From: Enterobacter sichuanensis
Lineage (GTDB): Bacteria > Pseudomonadota > Gammaproteobacteria > Enterobacterales > Enterobacteriaceae
Reading direction: 5' to 3'
DNA length: 48,923 nt
Assembly: GCF_002939185.1 (NCBI RefSeq)
Contig: NZ_POVL01000040.1
Location: 1 to 48,923 of the forward strand
Shown: piece after piece, positions 27,635 to 39,439 of the stretch
Numbering within the stretch: position 1 is the stretch's first letter
How the letters are laid out: the number at the start of each line of letters is the position of its first letter
Position numbers and translations under genes: made by a program
The notes under the pieces: model-generated
Database searches by the model: none
What the model saw: the letters and a program-made list of their open reading frames with translations, nothing else
Told to the model about the DNA's origin: nothing

Positions 27635-30600
27635 TGCAGGTGATGCCGCCAGGCTCCACAGGTGGGCCGTCACGCCTGTTTATCCTCCGCCCTGTCGCCA
27701 CTACGCTGCTGATGGTGGCGATCCTGCTCGCCGGGATTATCGGCTATCGCTTTCTGCCCGTCTCGGCGCTGCCCGAGGTGGACTATCCCACCATTCAGGT
27801 GGTGACGCTTTATCCCGGCGCCAGCCCGGACGTGGTGACCTCCGCCATCACCGCCCCGCTGGAGCGCCAGTTCGGCCAGATGTCGGGATTAAAGCAGATG
27901 TCCTCCCAGAGTTCCGGGGGCGCATCCGTGGTGACGCTGCAGTTCCAGCTTACGCTGTCGCTGGACGTCGCCGAGCAGGAGGTTCAGGCCGCGATTAACG
28001 CCGCCACCAACCTGCTGCCGTCGGACCTGCCTAACCCGCCGGTCTACAGCAAAGTGAACCCGGCGGATCCGCCAATCATGACCCTTGCCGTCACCTCCTC
28101 CGCCCTGCCGATGACCCAGGTCGAAGACATGGTCGAAACCCGCGTGGCGCAGAAGATTTCTCAGGTCTCCGGCGTCGGGCTCGTCACGCTGGCGGGGGGA
28201 CAACGCCCGGCGGTGCGCGTTAAGCTGAACGCGCAGGCAATTGCCGCGCTGGGGCTGACCAGCGAAACCATCCGCAGCGCCATCAGCAATGCCAACGTCA
28301 ATTCGGCAAAAGGCTCGCTGGACGGCCCGACCCGCGCCGTGACGCTCTCTGCCAACGACCAGATGCAGCCCGCCGATGAATACCGTCAGCTGATCATCGC
28401 GTACCAGAACGGCGCCCCGGTGCGTCTGGGCGATGTGGCGACCGTGGAACAAGGCGCGGAGAACAGCTGGCTGGGGGCGTGGGCTAACAAACAGCAGGCG
28501 ATTGTGATGAACGTGCAGCGCCAGCCTGGGGCGAACATTATCGAAACTGCCGACAGCATCCGCGCGATGCTGCCGCAGCTGATTGAAAGCCTGCCGAAAT
28601 CGGTCAGTGTGAAGGTGCTTTCCGACCGCACCACCAACATTCGCGCCTCGGTCACCGACACCCAGTTTGAGCTGATGCTGGCGATTGCGCTGGTGGTGAT
28701 GATTATCTATCTGTTCCTGCGTAACGTTCCGGCAACCATTATTCCCGCCGTCGCCGTCCCCCTCTCGCTGGTGGGCACATTTGCCGTCATGGTGTTCCTT
28801 GATTTTTCGATCAATAACCTGACGCTGATGGCGCTAACCATCGCCACCGGGTTCGTGGTGGACGATGCCATCGTCGTTATCGAGAACATCTCGCGCTATA
28901 TCGAGAAAGGTGAAAAACCGCTGGCCGCCGCGCTGAAAGGCGCAGGCGAAATCGGCTTTACCATTATTTCGCTCACCTTCTCGCTGATTGCGGTGCTGAT
29001 CCCGCTGCTGTTTATGGGCGATATCGTCGGGCGTCTGTTCCGCGAGTTTGCCGTGACGCTGGCGGTCGCCATTTTGATCTCCGCCGTGGTCTCACTGACC
29101 CTGACGCCGATGATGTGCGCACGCATGCTGAGCCACGAATCACTGCGCAAGCAAAACCGTTTCTCGCGCGCCTCCGAGCGCATGTTCGAGCGGATTATTG
29201 CCGCCTACGGTCGCGTACTGGCGAAAGTCCTCAACCATCCATGGGCCACCCTCGGCGTGGCGCTGGGAACCCTGGCGCTCAGCGTGATGCTGTGGATTTT
29301 CATTCCGAAAGGCTTCTTCCCGATCCAGGACAACGGCATTATTCAGGGTACGCTACAGGCCCCGCAGTCGGTCTCCTTCGCCAACATGGCCCAGCGCCAG
29401 CAGCAGGTGTCTGAGATCGTCCTGAAGGATCCGGCCGTGGAAAGCCTGACCGCCTACGTGGGGGTGGATGGCACCAATCCGTCGCTGAACAGCGCGCGTC
29501 TGCAGATCAACCTCAAGCCGCTGGATGAGCGTGACGATCGCGTCAACACCGTGATTGAACGGCTGCAAAACGCCGTCGCCCGCGTGCCGGGCGTGGAGCT
29601 TTACCTGCAGCCGATTCAGGATTTGACCATCGATACCCAGGTCAGCCGTACGCAGTACCAGTTCACGCTGCAGGCCACCTCACTGGACGCGCTCAGCACC
29701 TGGGTGCCGCAGCTGGTGGATAAGCTTAATACCCTGCCGCAGCTCTCCGACGTCAGCAGCGACTGGCAGGACAAAGGGCTGGCGGCGTATGTAAACGTCA
29801 ACCGCGACGCCGCCAGCCGCCTGGGCATCACTATGGCGGATGTGGATAACGCGCTGTATAACGCGTTCGGGCAGCGTCTGATCTCCACCATCTACACCCA
29901 GGCGAACCAGTATCGCGTGGTGCTGGAGCACAACACGGAAAACACGCCGGGCCTGGCGGGGCTGGACTCGGTGCGCCTGACCAGCAAAGACGGTGGGATT
30001 GTGCCGCTGAGCGCGATTGCGACGGTGGAAGAGCGCTACACCCCGCTGTCGGTTAACCATCTGGATCAATTCCCGTCCACCACCATCTCCTTCAACGTGC
30101 CGGACAATTATTCACTCGGCGAAGCGGTGGAGGCCATTCAGGCGGCGGAAAAAGCGGTAAGCTTCCCGGCTGATATTCAGACCCAGTTCCAGGGCAGCAC
30201 GCTGGCGTTCCAGGCCGCGCTGGGCAACACCATCTGGCTGATCGTCGCCGCCGTGGTGGCGATGTATATCGTGCTCGGCGTGCTGTACGAAAGCTTTATT
30301 CACCCAATCACCATCCTCTCCACCCTGCCGACGGCGGGCGTGGGGGCGCTGCTGGCCTTAATGCTGGCGGGGAGCGAGCTGGACGTGATTGCCATCATCG
30401 GCATCATCCTGCTTATCGGGATCGTAAAGAAAAACGCCATCATGATGATCGACTTCGCCCTGGCCGCCGAGCGCGAGCAGGGCATGTCGCCGCGTGATGC
30501 CATCTTCCAGGCCTGCCTGCTGCGTTTTCGCCCGATCCTGATGACCACGCTGGCGGCCCTGCTGGGGGCGCTGCCGCTGATGCTGAGCACCGGCGTCGGC

Positions 30601-30756
30601 GCGGAGCTGCGTCGTCCGCTGGGCATTGGCATGGTCGGCGGTCTGCTGGTGAGCCAGGTGCTGACGCTGTTCACCACGCCGGTGATTTATCTGCTGTTTG
30701 ACCGCCTGGCGCTGTGGGCCAAAAGCCGCTTCCCGAAACGTGAAGAGGAGGCATAA
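27634..30756 (+). CDS. mdtB: RND efflux transporter subunit MdtB
   Basis: One of two different RND subunits that assemble with MdtC into a mixed trimer exporting bile salts and other amphiphiles (family knowledge). The 1040 aa protein has the AcrB-type plan: TM1 near residues 19-38, periplasmic loop, TM2-6 (about 340-500), TM7, second loop, TM8-12 (about 865-1025). The proton-relay residues are present: [11 protein letters not shown] in TM4 and [12 protein letters not shown] in TM10. It starts in the TGATG overlap with mdtA and is followed directly by mdtC. Confidence 0.98.
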   Translation: MQVMPPGSTGGPSRLFILRPVATTLLMVAILLAGIIGYRFLPVSALPEVDYPTIQVVTLYPGASPDVVTSAITAPLERQFGQMSGLKQMSSQSSGGASVVTLQFQLTLSLDVAEQEVQAAINAATNLLPSDLPNPPVYSKVNPADPPIMTLAVTSSALPMTQVEDMVETRVAQKISQVSGVGLVTLAGGQRPAVRVKLNAQAIAALGLTSETIRSAISNANVNSAKGSLDGPTRAVTLSANDQMQPADEYRQLIIAYQNGAPVRLGDVATVEQGAENSWLGAWANKQQAIVMNVQRQPGANIIETADSIRAMLPQLIESLPKSVSVKVLSDRTTNIRASVTDTQFELMLAIALVVMIIYLFLRNVPATIIPAVAVPLSLVGTFAVMVFLDFSINNLTLMALTIATGFVVDDAIVVIENISRYIEKGEKPLAAALKGAGEIGFTIISLTFSLIAVLIPLLFMGDIVGRLFREFAVTLAVAILISAVVSLTLTPMMCARMLSHESLRKQNRFSRASERMFERIIAAYGRVLAKVLNHPWATLGVALGTLALSVMLWIFIPKGFFPIQDNGIIQGTLQAPQSVSFANMAQRQQQVSEIVLKDPAVESLTAYVGVDGTNPSLNSARLQINLKPLDERDDRVNTVIERLQNAVARVPGVELYLQPIQDLTIDTQVSRTQYQFTLQATSLDALSTWVPQLVDKLNTLPQLSDVSSDWQDKGLAAYVNVNRDAASRLGITMADVDNALYNAFGQRLISTIYTQANQYRVVLEHNTENTPGLAGLDSVRLTSKDGGIVPLSAIATVEERYTPLSVNHLDQFPSTTISFNVPDNYSLGEAVEAIQAAEKAVSFPADIQTQFQGSTLAFQAALGNTIWLIVAAVVAMYIVLGVLYESFIHPITILSTLPTAGVGALLALMLAGSELDVIAIIGIILLIGIVKKNAIMMIDFALAAEREQGMSPRDAIFQACLLRFRPILMTTLAALLGALPLMLSTGVGAELRRPLGIGMVGGLLVSQVLTLFTTPVIYLLFDRLALWAKSRFPKREEEA

Positions 30757-33700
30757 GTGAAGTTTTTCGCCCTCTTCATTTATCGCCCGGTGGCGACGGT
30801 ATTAATCTCGCTCGCCATTACACTGTGCGGCGTGTTGGGCTTCCGGCTGCTGCCGGTAGCGCCACTGCCGCAGGTGGATTTCCCGGTGATCATGGTCAGC
30901 GCCTCGCTGCCGGGTGCGTCACCAGAAACCATGGCCTCGTCCGTTGCCACGCCGCTGGAGCGCTCGCTCGGACGGATCGCGGGGGTCAACGAGATGACCT
31001 CCAGCAGCTCGCTCGGCAGTACGCGCATCATTCTGGAGTTCAGCTTCGACCGGGATATCAACGGCGCGGCGCGCGACGTGCAGGCCGCCATTAACGCCGC
31101 GCAAAGTCTGCTGCCCAGCGGGATGCCGAGCCGTCCGACCTACCGGAAAGCCAACCCGTCCGACGCGCCGATCATGATCCTGACGCTGACCTCGGACACC
31201 TACTCGCAGGGCCAGCTGTACGACTTTGCGTCCACCCAGCTGGCGCAGACAATTTCACAAATTAACGGCGTCGGTGACGTGAGCGTCGGCGGCAGCTCTC
31301 TGCCCGCGGTGCGCGTGGGGTTAAACCCGCAGGCGCTGTTTAACCAGGGCGTGTCGCTGGACGACGTGCGCTCCGCCATCAGCAACGCCAACGTGCGCAA
31401 ACCACAGGGGGCGATTGAGGACGGAAGCCACCGCTGGCAGATCCACACCAACGACGAGCTGAAAACCGCGGCGGAATATCAGCCGTTGATCATTCACTAC
31501 AACAACGGCGCGGCGGTGCGCCTAAGCGACGTCGCCAGTGTCACCGACTCGGTGCAGGACGTGCGCAACGCCGGGATGACCAACGCCAAACCGGCGATTT
31601 TGTTGATGATCCGCAAGCTGCCGGAAGCCAACATCATTGAGACGGTGAACAGCATTCGCGCCCGCCTCCCGGAGCTGCAGCAGACCATCCCGGCGGCTAT
31701 CGATCTGCAAATTGCCCAGGATCGTTCCCCGACCATTCGCGCCTCGCTGGAAGAGGTGGAGCAAACGCTGGTGATCTCGGTTGCGCTGGTGATCCTTGTG
31801 GTGTTCCTGTTCCTGCGCTCCGGCCGGGCGACGCTGATTCCGGCGGTGGCCGTGCCGGTGTCGCTGATTGGCACCTTTGCCGCCATGTATCTGTGCGGCT
31901 TTAGCCTCAACAACCTGTCGCTGATGGCCCTGACGATTGCCACGGGCTTTGTGGTGGATGACGCCATTGTGGTGCTGGAGAATATTTCCCGCCACCTGGA
32001 AGCCGGGGTTAAACCCCTGCAGGCTGCCCTGCAGGGGACGCGCGAGGTGGGCTTTACGGTGCTCTCCATGAGCCTGTCGCTGGTGGCGGTGTTCCTGCCG
32101 CTGCTGCTGATGGGTGGGCTGCCGGGCAGGCTGCTGCGCGAGTTTGCCGTCACCCTCTCCGTCGCCATCGGTATTTCGCTGATTATCTCCTTAACGCTCA
32201 CGCCAATGATGTGCGGCTGGATGCTTAAGCGCAGCAAGCCGCACTCGCAGCCGCGCCGCAAAGGCTTTGGCCGCGTTCTGCTGGCGATGCAGGAGGGCTA
32301 CGGAAAATCGCTGAAGTGGGTGCTGAACCATACCCGGCTTGTCGGTCTGGTGCTGATCGGCACCATCGTGCTCAACGTCTGGCTGTATATCTCCATCCCG
32401 AAAACCTTTTTCCCGGAGCAGGATACCGGCGTGCTGATGGGCGGTATTCAGGCGGATCAGAGCATTTCGTTCCAGGCGATGCGCGGCAAGCTGCAGGACT
32501 TTATGAAGATCATTCGTGAAGACAAAGCCGTGGATAACGTCACCGGCTTTACCGGCGGGTCACGCGTGAACAGTGGGATGATGTTTATTACCCTTAAGCC
32601 GCGCGGCGAGCGCAATGAAACCGCCCAGCAGGTAATTGACCGCCTGCGGGTGAAGCTCGCCAAAGAGCCGGGCGCCAACCTGTTTTTGATGGCCGTTCAG
32701 GACATCCGCGTCGGTGGGCGTCAGGCGAACGCCAGCTACCAGTACACGTTGCTTTCTGACGATTTAGCCGCCCTGCGCGAGTGGGAGCCGAAGATCCGCA
32801 AGGCGCTGGCCGCCCTGCCCCAACTGGCGGACGTAAACTCCGATCAGCAGGACAACGGCGCCGAGATGGCCCTGACCTATGACCGCGAAACCATGTCGCG
32901 GCTGGGCATTAACGTTGAAGCCGCCAACAGCCTGCTGAACAACGCGTTCGGTCAGCGCGAAATTTCAACCATCTACCAGCCAATGAACCAGTATAAGGTG
33001 GTGATGGAGGTTGATCCGCGTTACACCCAGGACATCAGCGCCCTGGACAAAATGTTTGTCATCAACAACGACGGCAAGGCGATTCCGCTCTCGTACTTTG
33101 CCAGCTGGCAGCCCGCCAACGCGCCGCTGTCGGTGAACCATCAGGGGCTGTCGGCGGCCTCGACCATCTCCTTTAACCTGCCCGCTGGTTCGTCGCTTTC
33201 GGAGGCCAGCGATGCGATCAACCGGGCGATGACGCAGCTTGGCGTACCGTCCACCGTGCGCGGCAGCTTTGCCGGCACCGCGCAGGTGTTCCAGGAGACG
33301 ATGAACTCGCAGGTGATTTTGATTCTGGCCGCCATCGCCACGGTCTACATTGTGCTGGGCGTTCTGTATGAGAGCTACGTGCACCCGCTGACCATCCTCT
33401 CGACGCTGCCGTCGGCGGGCGTGGGGGCACTGCTGGCGCTGGAGCTGTTCGATGCGCCGTTCAGCCTCATCGCGCTTATCGGGATCATGCTGTTAATCGG
33501 TATTGTGAAGAAAAATGCCATCATGATGGTCGACTTCGCCCTGGACGCCCAGCGCAACGGCAACCTGTCGCCGGAAGAGGCCATCTTCCAGGCCTGCCTG
33601 CTGCGTTTTCGTCCGATCATGATGACCACCCTGGCGGCGCTGTTTGGCGCGCTGCCGCTGGTGATTTCCGGGGGCGACGGCTCGGAGCTGCGCCAGCCGC

Positions 33701-33834
33701 TGGGGATCACCATTGTCGGCGGGCTGGTGATGAGCCAGTTGCTTACGCTCTACACCACGCCGGTGGTCTATCTTTTCTTTGACCGCCTGCGGCTGCGCGT
33801 TGCACGTAAAAACAGAACCACGGTGACCGGGTAA
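30757..33834 (+). CDS. mdtC: RND efflux transporter subunit MdtC
   Basis: Partner of MdtB in the hetero-trimeric pump. 1025 aa with the same twelve-helix layout; [11 protein letters not shown] in TM4 and [12 protein letters not shown] in TM10 carry the relay Asp and Lys residues. The start is a GTG at 30757, immediately after the mdtB TAA, giving the family N-terminus [15 protein letters not shown]. Its TAA is followed without a gap by the mdtD ATG. MdtB and MdtC are clearly paralogous and arose by tandem duplication. Confidence 0.98.
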   Translation: MKFFALFIYRPVATVLISLAITLCGVLGFRLLPVAPLPQVDFPVIMVSASLPGASPETMASSVATPLERSLGRIAGVNEMTSSSSLGSTRIILEFSFDRDINGAARDVQAAINAAQSLLPSGMPSRPTYRKANPSDAPIMILTLTSDTYSQGQLYDFASTQLAQTISQINGVGDVSVGGSSLPAVRVGLNPQALFNQGVSLDDVRSAISNANVRKPQGAIEDGSHRWQIHTNDELKTAAEYQPLIIHYNNGAAVRLSDVASVTDSVQDVRNAGMTNAKPAILLMIRKLPEANIIETVNSIRARLPELQQTIPAAIDLQIAQDRSPTIRASLEEVEQTLVISVALVILVVFLFLRSGRATLIPAVAVPVSLIGTFAAMYLCGFSLNNLSLMALTIATGFVVDDAIVVLENISRHLEAGVKPLQAALQGTREVGFTVLSMSLSLVAVFLPLLLMGGLPGRLLREFAVTLSVAIGISLIISLTLTPMMCGWMLKRSKPHSQPRRKGFGRVLLAMQEGYGKSLKWVLNHTRLVGLVLIGTIVLNVWLYISIPKTFFPEQDTGVLMGGIQADQSISFQAMRGKLQDFMKIIREDKAVDNVTGFTGGSRVNSGMMFITLKPRGERNETAQQVIDRLRVKLAKEPGANLFLMAVQDIRVGGRQANASYQYTLLSDDLAALREWEPKIRKALAALPQLADVNSDQQDNGAEMALTYDRETMSRLGINVEAANSLLNNAFGQREISTIYQPMNQYKVVMEVDPRYTQDISALDKMFVINNDGKAIPLSYFASWQPANAPLSVNHQGLSAASTISFNLPAGSSLSEASDAINRAMTQLGVPSTVRGSFAGTAQVFQETMNSQVILILAAIATVYIVLGVLYESYVHPLTILSTLPSAGVGALLALELFDAPFSLIALIGIMLLIGIVKKNAIMMVDFALDAQRNGNLSPEEAIFQACLLRFRPIMMTTLAALFGALPLVISGGDGSELRQPLGITIVGGLVMSQLLTLYTTPVVYLFFDRLRLRVARKNRTTVTG

Positions 33835-35250
33835 ATGACTGAGCTTCCCAGCAGCGTTCGCTGGCAATTATGGATTGTCGCCTTCGGCTTTTTTATGCAG
33901 TCGCTGGATACGACTATCGTTAACACCGCCCTCCCCTCGATGGCGAAAAGCCTGGGGGAGAGCCCGCTGCATATGCATATGGTGATTGTCTCCTACGTGC
34001 TGACGGTGGCCGTGATGCTGCCTGCCAGCGGCTGGCTGGCCGACAAAGTCGGCGTGCGGAATATCTTCTTCACCGCCATCGTGCTGTTTACCACCGGCTC
34101 GCTATTTTGCGCCCAGGCCAATACCCTCGACCAGCTTGTCATGGCGCGCGTGCTGCAGGGTATCGGTGGGGCGATGATGGTCCCCGTCGGGCGGTTAACG
34201 GTGATGAAGATTGTTCCGCGCGAGCAGTACATGGCGGCAATGACCTTTGTCACCCTGCCCGGCCAGGTGGGACCGCTGCTGGGTCCGGCGCTGGGTGGCG
34301 TGCTGGTGGAGTACGCCTCCTGGCACTGGATTTTCTTAATCAACCTGCCGGTGGGCATCGTTGGCGCGATTGCCACCCTGGCGCTGATGCCAAACTATAA
34401 AATGCAGACGCGGCGCTTTGATTTCTTTGGTTTTATCCTGCTTGCCGCAGGCATGGCAACGCTCACCCTCGCCCTCGACGGGCAAAAAGGGCTGGGGATT
34501 TCGTCCCGGACGCTGGGTATCCTGGTCGCCCTCGGCCTCACCGCTATTTTGGGGTACCTCTGGCACGCCAGAGGAAACGACAAGGCGCTGTTCAGCCTGA
34601 CGCTGTTTAAAAATCCCACCTACCGTCTTGGCCTGTTCGGCAGCTTTGCCGGACGCGTCGGCAGCGGCATGCTGCCGTTTATGACGCCCGTTTTTCTGCA
34701 AATCGGCATGGGCTTTTCACCGTTTCACGCGGGCCTGATGATGATCCCGATGGTGCTCGGCAGCATGGGGATGAAGCGCATCGTGGTGCAGGTCGTCAAC
34801 CGCTTTGGCTATCGTCACGTGCTGGTGGCCGCCACGCTTGGCCTGGCGCTGGTCAGCCTGCTGTTTATGGCCGTGGCGCTGATGGGCTGGTACTACGTCC
34901 TGCCGCTGGTGCTGTTCTGCCAGGGGGTGATCAACTCCATGCGCTTCTCATCGATGAATACCCTGACGCTGAAAGACCTGCCGGATGAGCTGGCGAGCAG
35001 CGGCAACAGCCTGCTGTCGATGATCATGCAGCTCTCCATGAGCGTCGGCGTGACTATCGCCGGTCTGCTGCTCGGCATGTACGGTCAGCACCACCTCAGC
35101 GTCGACACGCCGGTGGCACATCAGGTCTTTTTATATACGTATCTCAGCATGGCGGTCATTATCGCCCTGCCCGCATTCATCTTCGCCCGAGTGCCGGATG
35201 ATACCCGCAAGAACGTCGTGATTGGTCGCGGCAAAAGGAGTGGTTCATGA
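33835..35250 (+). CDS. mdtD: MFS transporter MdtD (DHA2 type, 14 helices)
   Basis: Member of the drug:H+ antiporter-2 branch; the Salmonella counterpart has been described as an iron-citrate exporter (IceT). The 471 aa protein shows about 14 membrane segments. DHA2 motifs: [14 protein letters not shown] (motif D1) at about residues 24-37, [13 protein letters not shown] (motif A) near 63-75, and [27 protein letters not shown] (motif C region) near 143-169. It is inserted between the RND genes and baeS. The ATGA overlap with baeS suggests translational coupling to the sensor. Confidence 0.95.
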   Translation: MTELPSSVRWQLWIVAFGFFMQSLDTTIVNTALPSMAKSLGESPLHMHMVIVSYVLTVAVMLPASGWLADKVGVRNIFFTAIVLFTTGSLFCAQANTLDQLVMARVLQGIGGAMMVPVGRLTVMKIVPREQYMAAMTFVTLPGQVGPLLGPALGGVLVEYASWHWIFLINLPVGIVGAIATLALMPNYKMQTRRFDFFGFILLAAGMATLTLALDGQKGLGISSRTLGILVALGLTAILGYLWHARGNDKALFSLTLFKNPTYRLGLFGSFAGRVGSGMLPFMTPVFLQIGMGFSPFHAGLMMIPMVLGSMGMKRIVVQVVNRFGYRHVLVAATLGLALVSLLFMAVALMGWYYVLPLVLFCQGVINSMRFSSMNTLTLKDLPDELASSGNSLLSMIMQLSMSVGVTIAGLLLGMYGQHHLSVDTPVAHQVFLYTYLSMAVIIALPAFIFARVPDDTRKNVVIGRGKRSGS

Positions 35251-36650
35251 AATTCTGGCGTCCGGGGATTACCGGTAAGCTCTTTCTGGCGATTTTTGCC
35301 ACCTGTATCGTTCTGTTGATCACCATGCACTGGGCGGTGCGGATCAGCTTCGAGCGCGGGTTTATTGATTACATCAAGCATGGCAACGAACAGCGTTTAC
35401 AGGGCTTAAGCGATGCGCTGAGTGAACAGTACGCCCAGCACGGCAACTGGCGTTTTCTGCGCAATAACGACCGCTTTATTTTCCAGATCCTGCGTTCGCT
35501 GGAGCACGACACCGGTGATGACCGCCCGGGACCGGGCATGCCGCCGCACGGCTGGCGTACCCAGTTCTGGGTGATCGACCAGGAGATGCGCCCTCTGGTT
35601 GGCCCGCGCGCGCCTATTCCGCCGGACGGCACCCGCCGGGCGATTAAAGTGAATAACGCCACCGTCGGCTGGGTGATCGCCTCGCCGGTGGAGCGCCTGA
35701 CGCGCAACACCGACATCAACTTTGACCGCCAGCAGCGCCGGACAAGCTGGCTGATTGTCGCCCTCTCCACCCTGCTCGCCGCGCTCGCCACCTTCCCGCT
35801 GGCGCGGGGTCTGCTCGCGCCGGTAAAACGGCTGGTGGAAGGTACGCACAAGCTGGCGGCCGGGGATTTCACTACCCGCGTCGACACCCGCAGCCAGGAC
35901 GAACTGGGCAAGCTGGCGCAGGACTTTAACCAGCTCGCCAGCACCCTGGAAAAAAACCAGCAGATGCGCCGCGATTTTATGGCCGATATCTCCCACGAGC
36001 TGCGCACGCCGCTGGCGGTGCTACGCGGCGAGCTGGAGGCCATTCAGGACGGCGTGCGCCAGTTTACGCCTGAATCAGTGGCCTCTCTGCAGGCGGAAGT
36101 GGGCACGCTCACCAAACTGGTGGATGACCTCCACCAGCTCTCTATGTCCGATGAAGGGGCGCTGGCTTACCAGAAGGCACCCGTCGATGTGATCAACGTG
36201 CTTGAAGTCGCCAGCGGCGCCTTCCGGGAACGGTTTGCCAGCCGCAATCTGAAGATTGATCTCTCCCTGCCGGACAGCGCGGTAGTGTTTGGCGACAAAG
36301 ATCGCCTGATGCAGCTGTTCAACAACCTGCTGGAAAACAGCCTGCGCTATACCGACAGCGGCGGCGGGCTGCATATCTCCGGCAAACAGGAAAACGGACG
36401 CTTCGCCCTCACCTTCGCGGATTCCGCCCCCGGCGTGCAGGATGCGCAGCTGGAAAAACTGTTTGAGCGTTTTTATCGCACCGAAGGGTCCCGTAACCGC
36501 GCCAGCGGCGGCTCCGGGCTGGGGCTGGCGATTTGCGTTAACATCGTCGAGGCGCATAATGGGACGATCCGCGCCGCCCATTCGCCTTTTGGCGGGGTTA
36601 GCATTACAGTAGAGTTACCGCTGGAACGGGAGTTATCGAGAGAAGTATGA
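35247..36650 (+). CDS. baeS: Envelope-stress sensor histidine kinase BaeS
   Basis: Inner-membrane sensor that phosphorylates BaeR when the envelope is damaged (indole, tannin, flavonoids, misfolded pilins in E. coli). The 467 aa protein has TM1 (about residues 10-32), a periplasmic sensor loop (33-165), TM2 (about 166-188), a HAMP domain (about 189-240), then the dimerisation helix with the phospho-acceptor H-box [15 protein letters not shown] near 247-261. The ATPase has N-box [13 protein letters not shown], the G1 region FADSAPGV and G2 [10 protein letters not shown]. Overlaps mdtD and baeR by ATGA on both sides. Confidence 0.97.
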   Translation: MKFWRPGITGKLFLAIFATCIVLLITMHWAVRISFERGFIDYIKHGNEQRLQGLSDALSEQYAQHGNWRFLRNNDRFIFQILRSLEHDTGDDRPGPGMPPHGWRTQFWVIDQEMRPLVGPRAPIPPDGTRRAIKVNNATVGWVIASPVERLTRNTDINFDRQQRRTSWLIVALSTLLAALATFPLARGLLAPVKRLVEGTHKLAAGDFTTRVDTRSQDELGKLAQDFNQLASTLEKNQQMRRDFMADISHELRTPLAVLRGELEAIQDGVRQFTPESVASLQAEVGTLTKLVDDLHQLSMSDEGALAYQKAPVDVINVLEVASGAFRERFASRNLKIDLSLPDSAVVFGDKDRLMQLFNNLLENSLRYTDSGGGLHISGKQENGRFALTFADSAPGVQDAQLEKLFERFYRTEGSRNRASGGSGLGLAICVNIVEAHNGTIRAAHSPFGGVSITVELPLERELSREV

Positions 36651-37369
36651 CCGAGTTACCCATTGACGAAAACACACCGCGCATTTTGATCGTCGAAGAC
36701 GAGCCCAAGCTCGGGCAGTTGCTGATCGACTATTTACGTGCGGCCAGCTACGCCCCGTCGCTGATTAGCCACGGCGACCAGGTGCTGCCGTACGTGCGCC
36801 AGACGCCGCCGGACCTGATCCTGCTGGATCTGATGCTGCCCGGTACCGATGGCCTGACCCTGTGCCGGGAAATTCGTCGCTTCTCCGACGTGCCGATCGT
36901 GATGGTCACCGCCAAAATTGAAGAGATCGACCGCCTGCTGGGGCTCGAAATTGGCGCGGACGATTACATCTGCAAACCTTACAGCCCGCGTGAAGTGGTC
37001 GCCCGCGTGAAAACCATTTTGCGCCGCTGTAAACCGCAGCGCGAGCTTCAGGTGCTGGACGCGCAAAGCCCGCTGATTGTGGATGAAAGCCGTTTCCAGG
37101 CGAGCTGGCGCAGCAAACTGCTGGACCTCACGCCCGCCGAGTTCCGCCTGCTGAAAACCCTCTCCCACGAGCCGGGGAAAGTCTTCTCCCGCGAGCAGTT
37201 GCTGAACCGCCTGTATGACGATTACCGTGTCGTGACCGACCGCACCATCGACAGCCACATCAAAAACCTGCGCCGCAAGCTGGAGGCGCTGGACGCTGAA
37301 CAGTCATTTATTCGCGCGGTGTATGGCGTGGGGTATCGCTGGGAAGCGGATGCGTGCCGGATAGTGTGA
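36647..37369 (+). CDS. baeR: Response regulator BaeR (OmpR family)
   Basis: DNA-binding partner of BaeS; activates mdtABCD and other efflux and envelope genes. The 240 aa protein has a receiver domain (about residues 12-125) with the acidic pair EDE near 17-19, phospho-acceptor Asp61 in [12 protein letters not shown], and Lys110 in [12 protein letters not shown]. The C-terminal winged helix (about 135-235) has [26 protein letters not shown] and [15 protein letters not shown]. Last gene of the operon, ending at a strong terminator 15 bp on. Confidence 0.98.
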   Translation: MTELPIDENTPRILIVEDEPKLGQLLIDYLRAASYAPSLISHGDQVLPYVRQTPPDLILLDLMLPGTDGLTLCREIRRFSDVPIVMVTAKIEEIDRLLGLEIGADDYICKPYSPREVVARVKTILRRCKPQRELQVLDAQSPLIVDESRFQASWRSKLLDLTPAEFRLLKTLSHEPGKVFSREQLLNRLYDDYRVVTDRTIDSHIKNLRRKLEALDAEQSFIRAVYGVGYRWEADACRIV

Positions 37370-37383
37370 CGTTTCACCTCTGA

Positions 37384-37411
37384 AACCCGCCCTCTGGCGG
37401 GTTTTTTCTTT
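37384..37411 (+). terminator. Rho-independent terminator of the mdtABCD-baeSR operon
   Basis: Stem AACCCGCC / GGCGGGTT with a four-base loop, followed by a run of six T and TTCTTTT-type sequence. It lies directly after the baeR stop. Confidence 0.93.
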
Positions 37412-37506
37412 TCTGGAATCCATCCCGGAATCAACCATACTCTTTTTACCGGTTCGCTTACTTATAACTGGTACTGATAATTTTTACTTTCGCTCAAGGA
37501 GTTCCT

Positions 37507-37839
37507 ATGTCTGGTTGGTTCGAATTAAGTAAAAGCAGTGATGGTCAGTTCAGGTTTGTGCTGAAAGCTGGAAACGGGGAGATCATCCTGACCAGCGAGC
37601 TTTACACCAGTAAAAGTGCCGCCGAAAACGGCATTGCTTCCGTACGCACGAACAGCCCGCAGGACGAGCGTTACGAAAAGAAAACAGCCTCGAACGGTAA
37701 GTTCCATTTCAATCTCAGGGCGGGTAATCATCAGGTGATTGGCAGCAGCCAGCTTTATGCGACGGAACAATCGCGTGATAAGGGTATCGCCTCCGTCAAA
37801 ACGAACGGGTCATCTCAGACGGTAAAAGACAATACCTGA
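37507..37839 (+). CDS. yegP: UPF0339 (DUF1508) tandem-repeat protein YegP
   Basis: Small cytosolic protein of 110 aa with no established function. It consists of two copies of the DUF1508 unit: residues about 9-57 (SSDGQFRFVLKAGNGEIILTSELYTSK) and about 60-108 (ASNGKFHFNLRAGNHQVIGSSQLYATE), each ending in KNGIASVRxN-type sequence. A good ribosome site (AAGGAG) lies 7 bases before the ATG. It is a single-gene unit between the baeR terminator and trhP. Confidence 0.94.
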   Translation: MSGWFELSKSSDGQFRFVLKAGNGEIILTSELYTSKSAAENGIASVRTNSPQDERYEKKTASNGKFHFNLRAGNHQVIGSSQLYATEQSRDKGIASVKTNGSSQTVKDNT

Positions 37840-37850
37840 CAGCAGGACGC

Positions 37851-37884
37851 GCGCCGGGAGAACGGTGACGCGACCCGGCGCTTT
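37851..37884 (+). terminator. Possible terminator of yegP
   Basis: Inverted repeat GCGCCGGG / CCCGGCGC with a 15-base loop, followed by only TTTA. GC-rich stem but a short U-tract, and it overlaps the predicted trhP -35. Confidence 0.5.
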
Positions 37885-37910
37885 ACCTCCCTGCCCCGCA
37901 GCGCTACAAT
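37882..37910 (+). promoter_or_regulatory. Predicted trhP promoter
   Basis: TTTACC, a 17 bp spacer and TACAAT: four and five matches to the sigma-70 hexamers. Transcription would start near 37917, about 77 bp before trhP. Confidence 0.5.
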
Positions 37911-37993
37911 GCCCGCCCTTAAAGTGGGGGATCTCCCCTTACCGCTGCACCGTGTGCACGCGGATCTGACCTGTCATCAGAACGAGAACAAAC

Positions 37994-39355
37994 ATGTTTA
38001 AACCGGAACTCCTTTCCCCGGCGGGAACGCTGCAAAATATGCGTTACGCTTTCGCCTATGGTGCCGACGCTGTCTACGCGGGCCAGCCGCGCTACTCGCT
38101 GCGCGTGCGTAACAATGAATTCAACCACGAGAACCTGCAGCTCGGCATCAATGAAGCGCATGCGCTGGGCAAAAAATTCTACGTGGTAGTCAACATCGCG
38201 CCGCACAACGCCAAGCTGAAGACCTTCATCCGCGACCTGAAGCCGGTGGTGGAGATGGGGCCGGACGCGCTGATCATGTCGGATCCGGGTTTAATCATGC
38301 TGGTTCGGGAGAACTTCCCGGAGATGGATATTCACCTCTCCGTACAGGCTAACGCCGTAAACTGGGCGACGGTGAAATTCTGGAAGCAGATGGGGCTGAC
38401 CCGCGTCATTCTCTCCCGCGAGCTCTCCCTGGAAGAGATCGAAGAGATCCGCACCCAGGTGCCGGATATGGAAATCGAAATCTTCGTTCACGGTGCGCTG
38501 TGCATGGCCTACTCCGGCCGCTGTCTGCTCTCCGGCTATATCAACAAGCGCGACCCGAACCAGGGGACCTGCACCAACGCCTGCCGCTGGGAATATAACG
38601 TCCAGGAAGGCAAAGAGGACGACATCGGCAATATCGTCCACAAGCATGAACCTATCCCGGTGACTAACGTTGAGCCTACACTGGGCATCGGCGCGCCCAC
38701 CGACAGCGTATTTATGATTGAAGAAGCCAAACGTCCGGGCGAGTACATGACCGCCTTTGAAGATGAGCACGGCACTTACATCATGAACTCAAAAGATCTG
38801 CGCGCTGTTGCTCACGTCGAGCGGTTGACCCAGATGGGCGTGCACTCCCTGAAAATCGAAGGCCGCACCAAATCCTATTACTACTGCGCGCGCACCGCGC
38901 AGGTGTACCGCAAAGCCATCGACGATGCCGCCGCCGGTAAACCGTTCGATACCAGCCTGCTGGAGACCCTGGAAGGCCTGGCGCATCGCGGCTATACCGA
39001 AGGCTTCCTACGCCGTCATACCCACGACGACTACCAGAACTACGAGCACGGCTACTCCGTATCCGAGCGCCAGCAGTTTGTCGGAGACTTCACCGGCGAG
39101 CGTAAAGGCGCGCTGGCGGCCGTAGCGGTGAAAAACAAGTTCACCAAAGGCGACAGCCTGGAGCTGATGACCCCGCAGGGCAACATGAACTTCACGCTGG
39201 AGCATCTGGAAAACGGCAAAGGCGAAGCGATTGACGTAGCGCCGGGGGACGGTCATACCGTCTGGCTGCCGGTACCGGAAGAGGTGGAGCTAAAGTTTGC
39301 GCTGCTGATGCGTAATTTCAACGGTGAAAGCACCCGAAACCCACACGGCAAATAG
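37994..39355 (+). CDS. trhP: tRNA hydroxylation protein TrhP (U32 peptidase-like)
   Basis: Also called yegQ. Member of the U32 'peptidase' family that makes 5-hydroxyuridine at tRNA position 34 from prephenate, a step toward cmo5U (established for the E. coli protein). The 453 aa sequence begins MFKPELLSPAGTLQNMRYAFAYGADAVYAG, the family start. The U32 signature region EIFVHGALCMAYSGRCLLSGY with NQGTCTNACRWEY supplies four closely spaced cysteines (about residues 169-196), thought to hold an Fe-S cluster. The C-terminal beta-barrel part is at about 360-450. It is a single gene just upstream of cyaR. Confidence 0.95.
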   Translation: MFKPELLSPAGTLQNMRYAFAYGADAVYAGQPRYSLRVRNNEFNHENLQLGINEAHALGKKFYVVVNIAPHNAKLKTFIRDLKPVVEMGPDALIMSDPGLIMLVRENFPEMDIHLSVQANAVNWATVKFWKQMGLTRVILSRELSLEEIEEIRTQVPDMEIEIFVHGALCMAYSGRCLLSGYINKRDPNQGTCTNACRWEYNVQEGKEDDIGNIVHKHEPIPVTNVEPTLGIGAPTDSVFMIEEAKRPGEYMTAFEDEHGTYIMNSKDLRAVAHVERLTQMGVHSLKIEGRTKSYYYCARTAQVYRKAIDDAAAGKPFDTSLLETLEGLAHRGYTEGFLRRHTHDDYQNYEHGYSVSERQQFVGDFTGERKGALAAVAVKNKFTKGDSLELMTPQGNMNFTLEHLENGKGEAIDVAPGDGHTVWLPVPEEVELKFALLMRNFNGESTRNPHGK

Positions 39356-39390
39356 TTAATCGGGGAAATTTTTTCGCGCTGGGATAATTC

Positions 39391-39433
39391 TTAGAATCGG
39401 ATCACATACCGCTTCGTTCAATACGGGTATTAT
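39391..39433 (+). promoter_or_regulatory. CRP-dependent promoter of cyaR
   Basis: TATTAT (39428-39433) lies 6 bp before the predicted CyaR 5' end at 39440. A CRP-like site TTAGA-N6-TCACA spans 39391-39406. Its centre, 39398.5, is exactly -41.5 from the start, the class II position. The -35 region is poor, as expected if CRP activates. CyaR is known to be cAMP-CRP dependent in E. coli. Confidence 0.75.
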
Positions 39434-39439
39434 CCCCCC

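Noticed and set aside
30757..30759. Possible missing start of mdtC
   Set aside because: The gene begins with GTG directly after the mdtB stop; the family N-terminus is complete, so no defect is implied.
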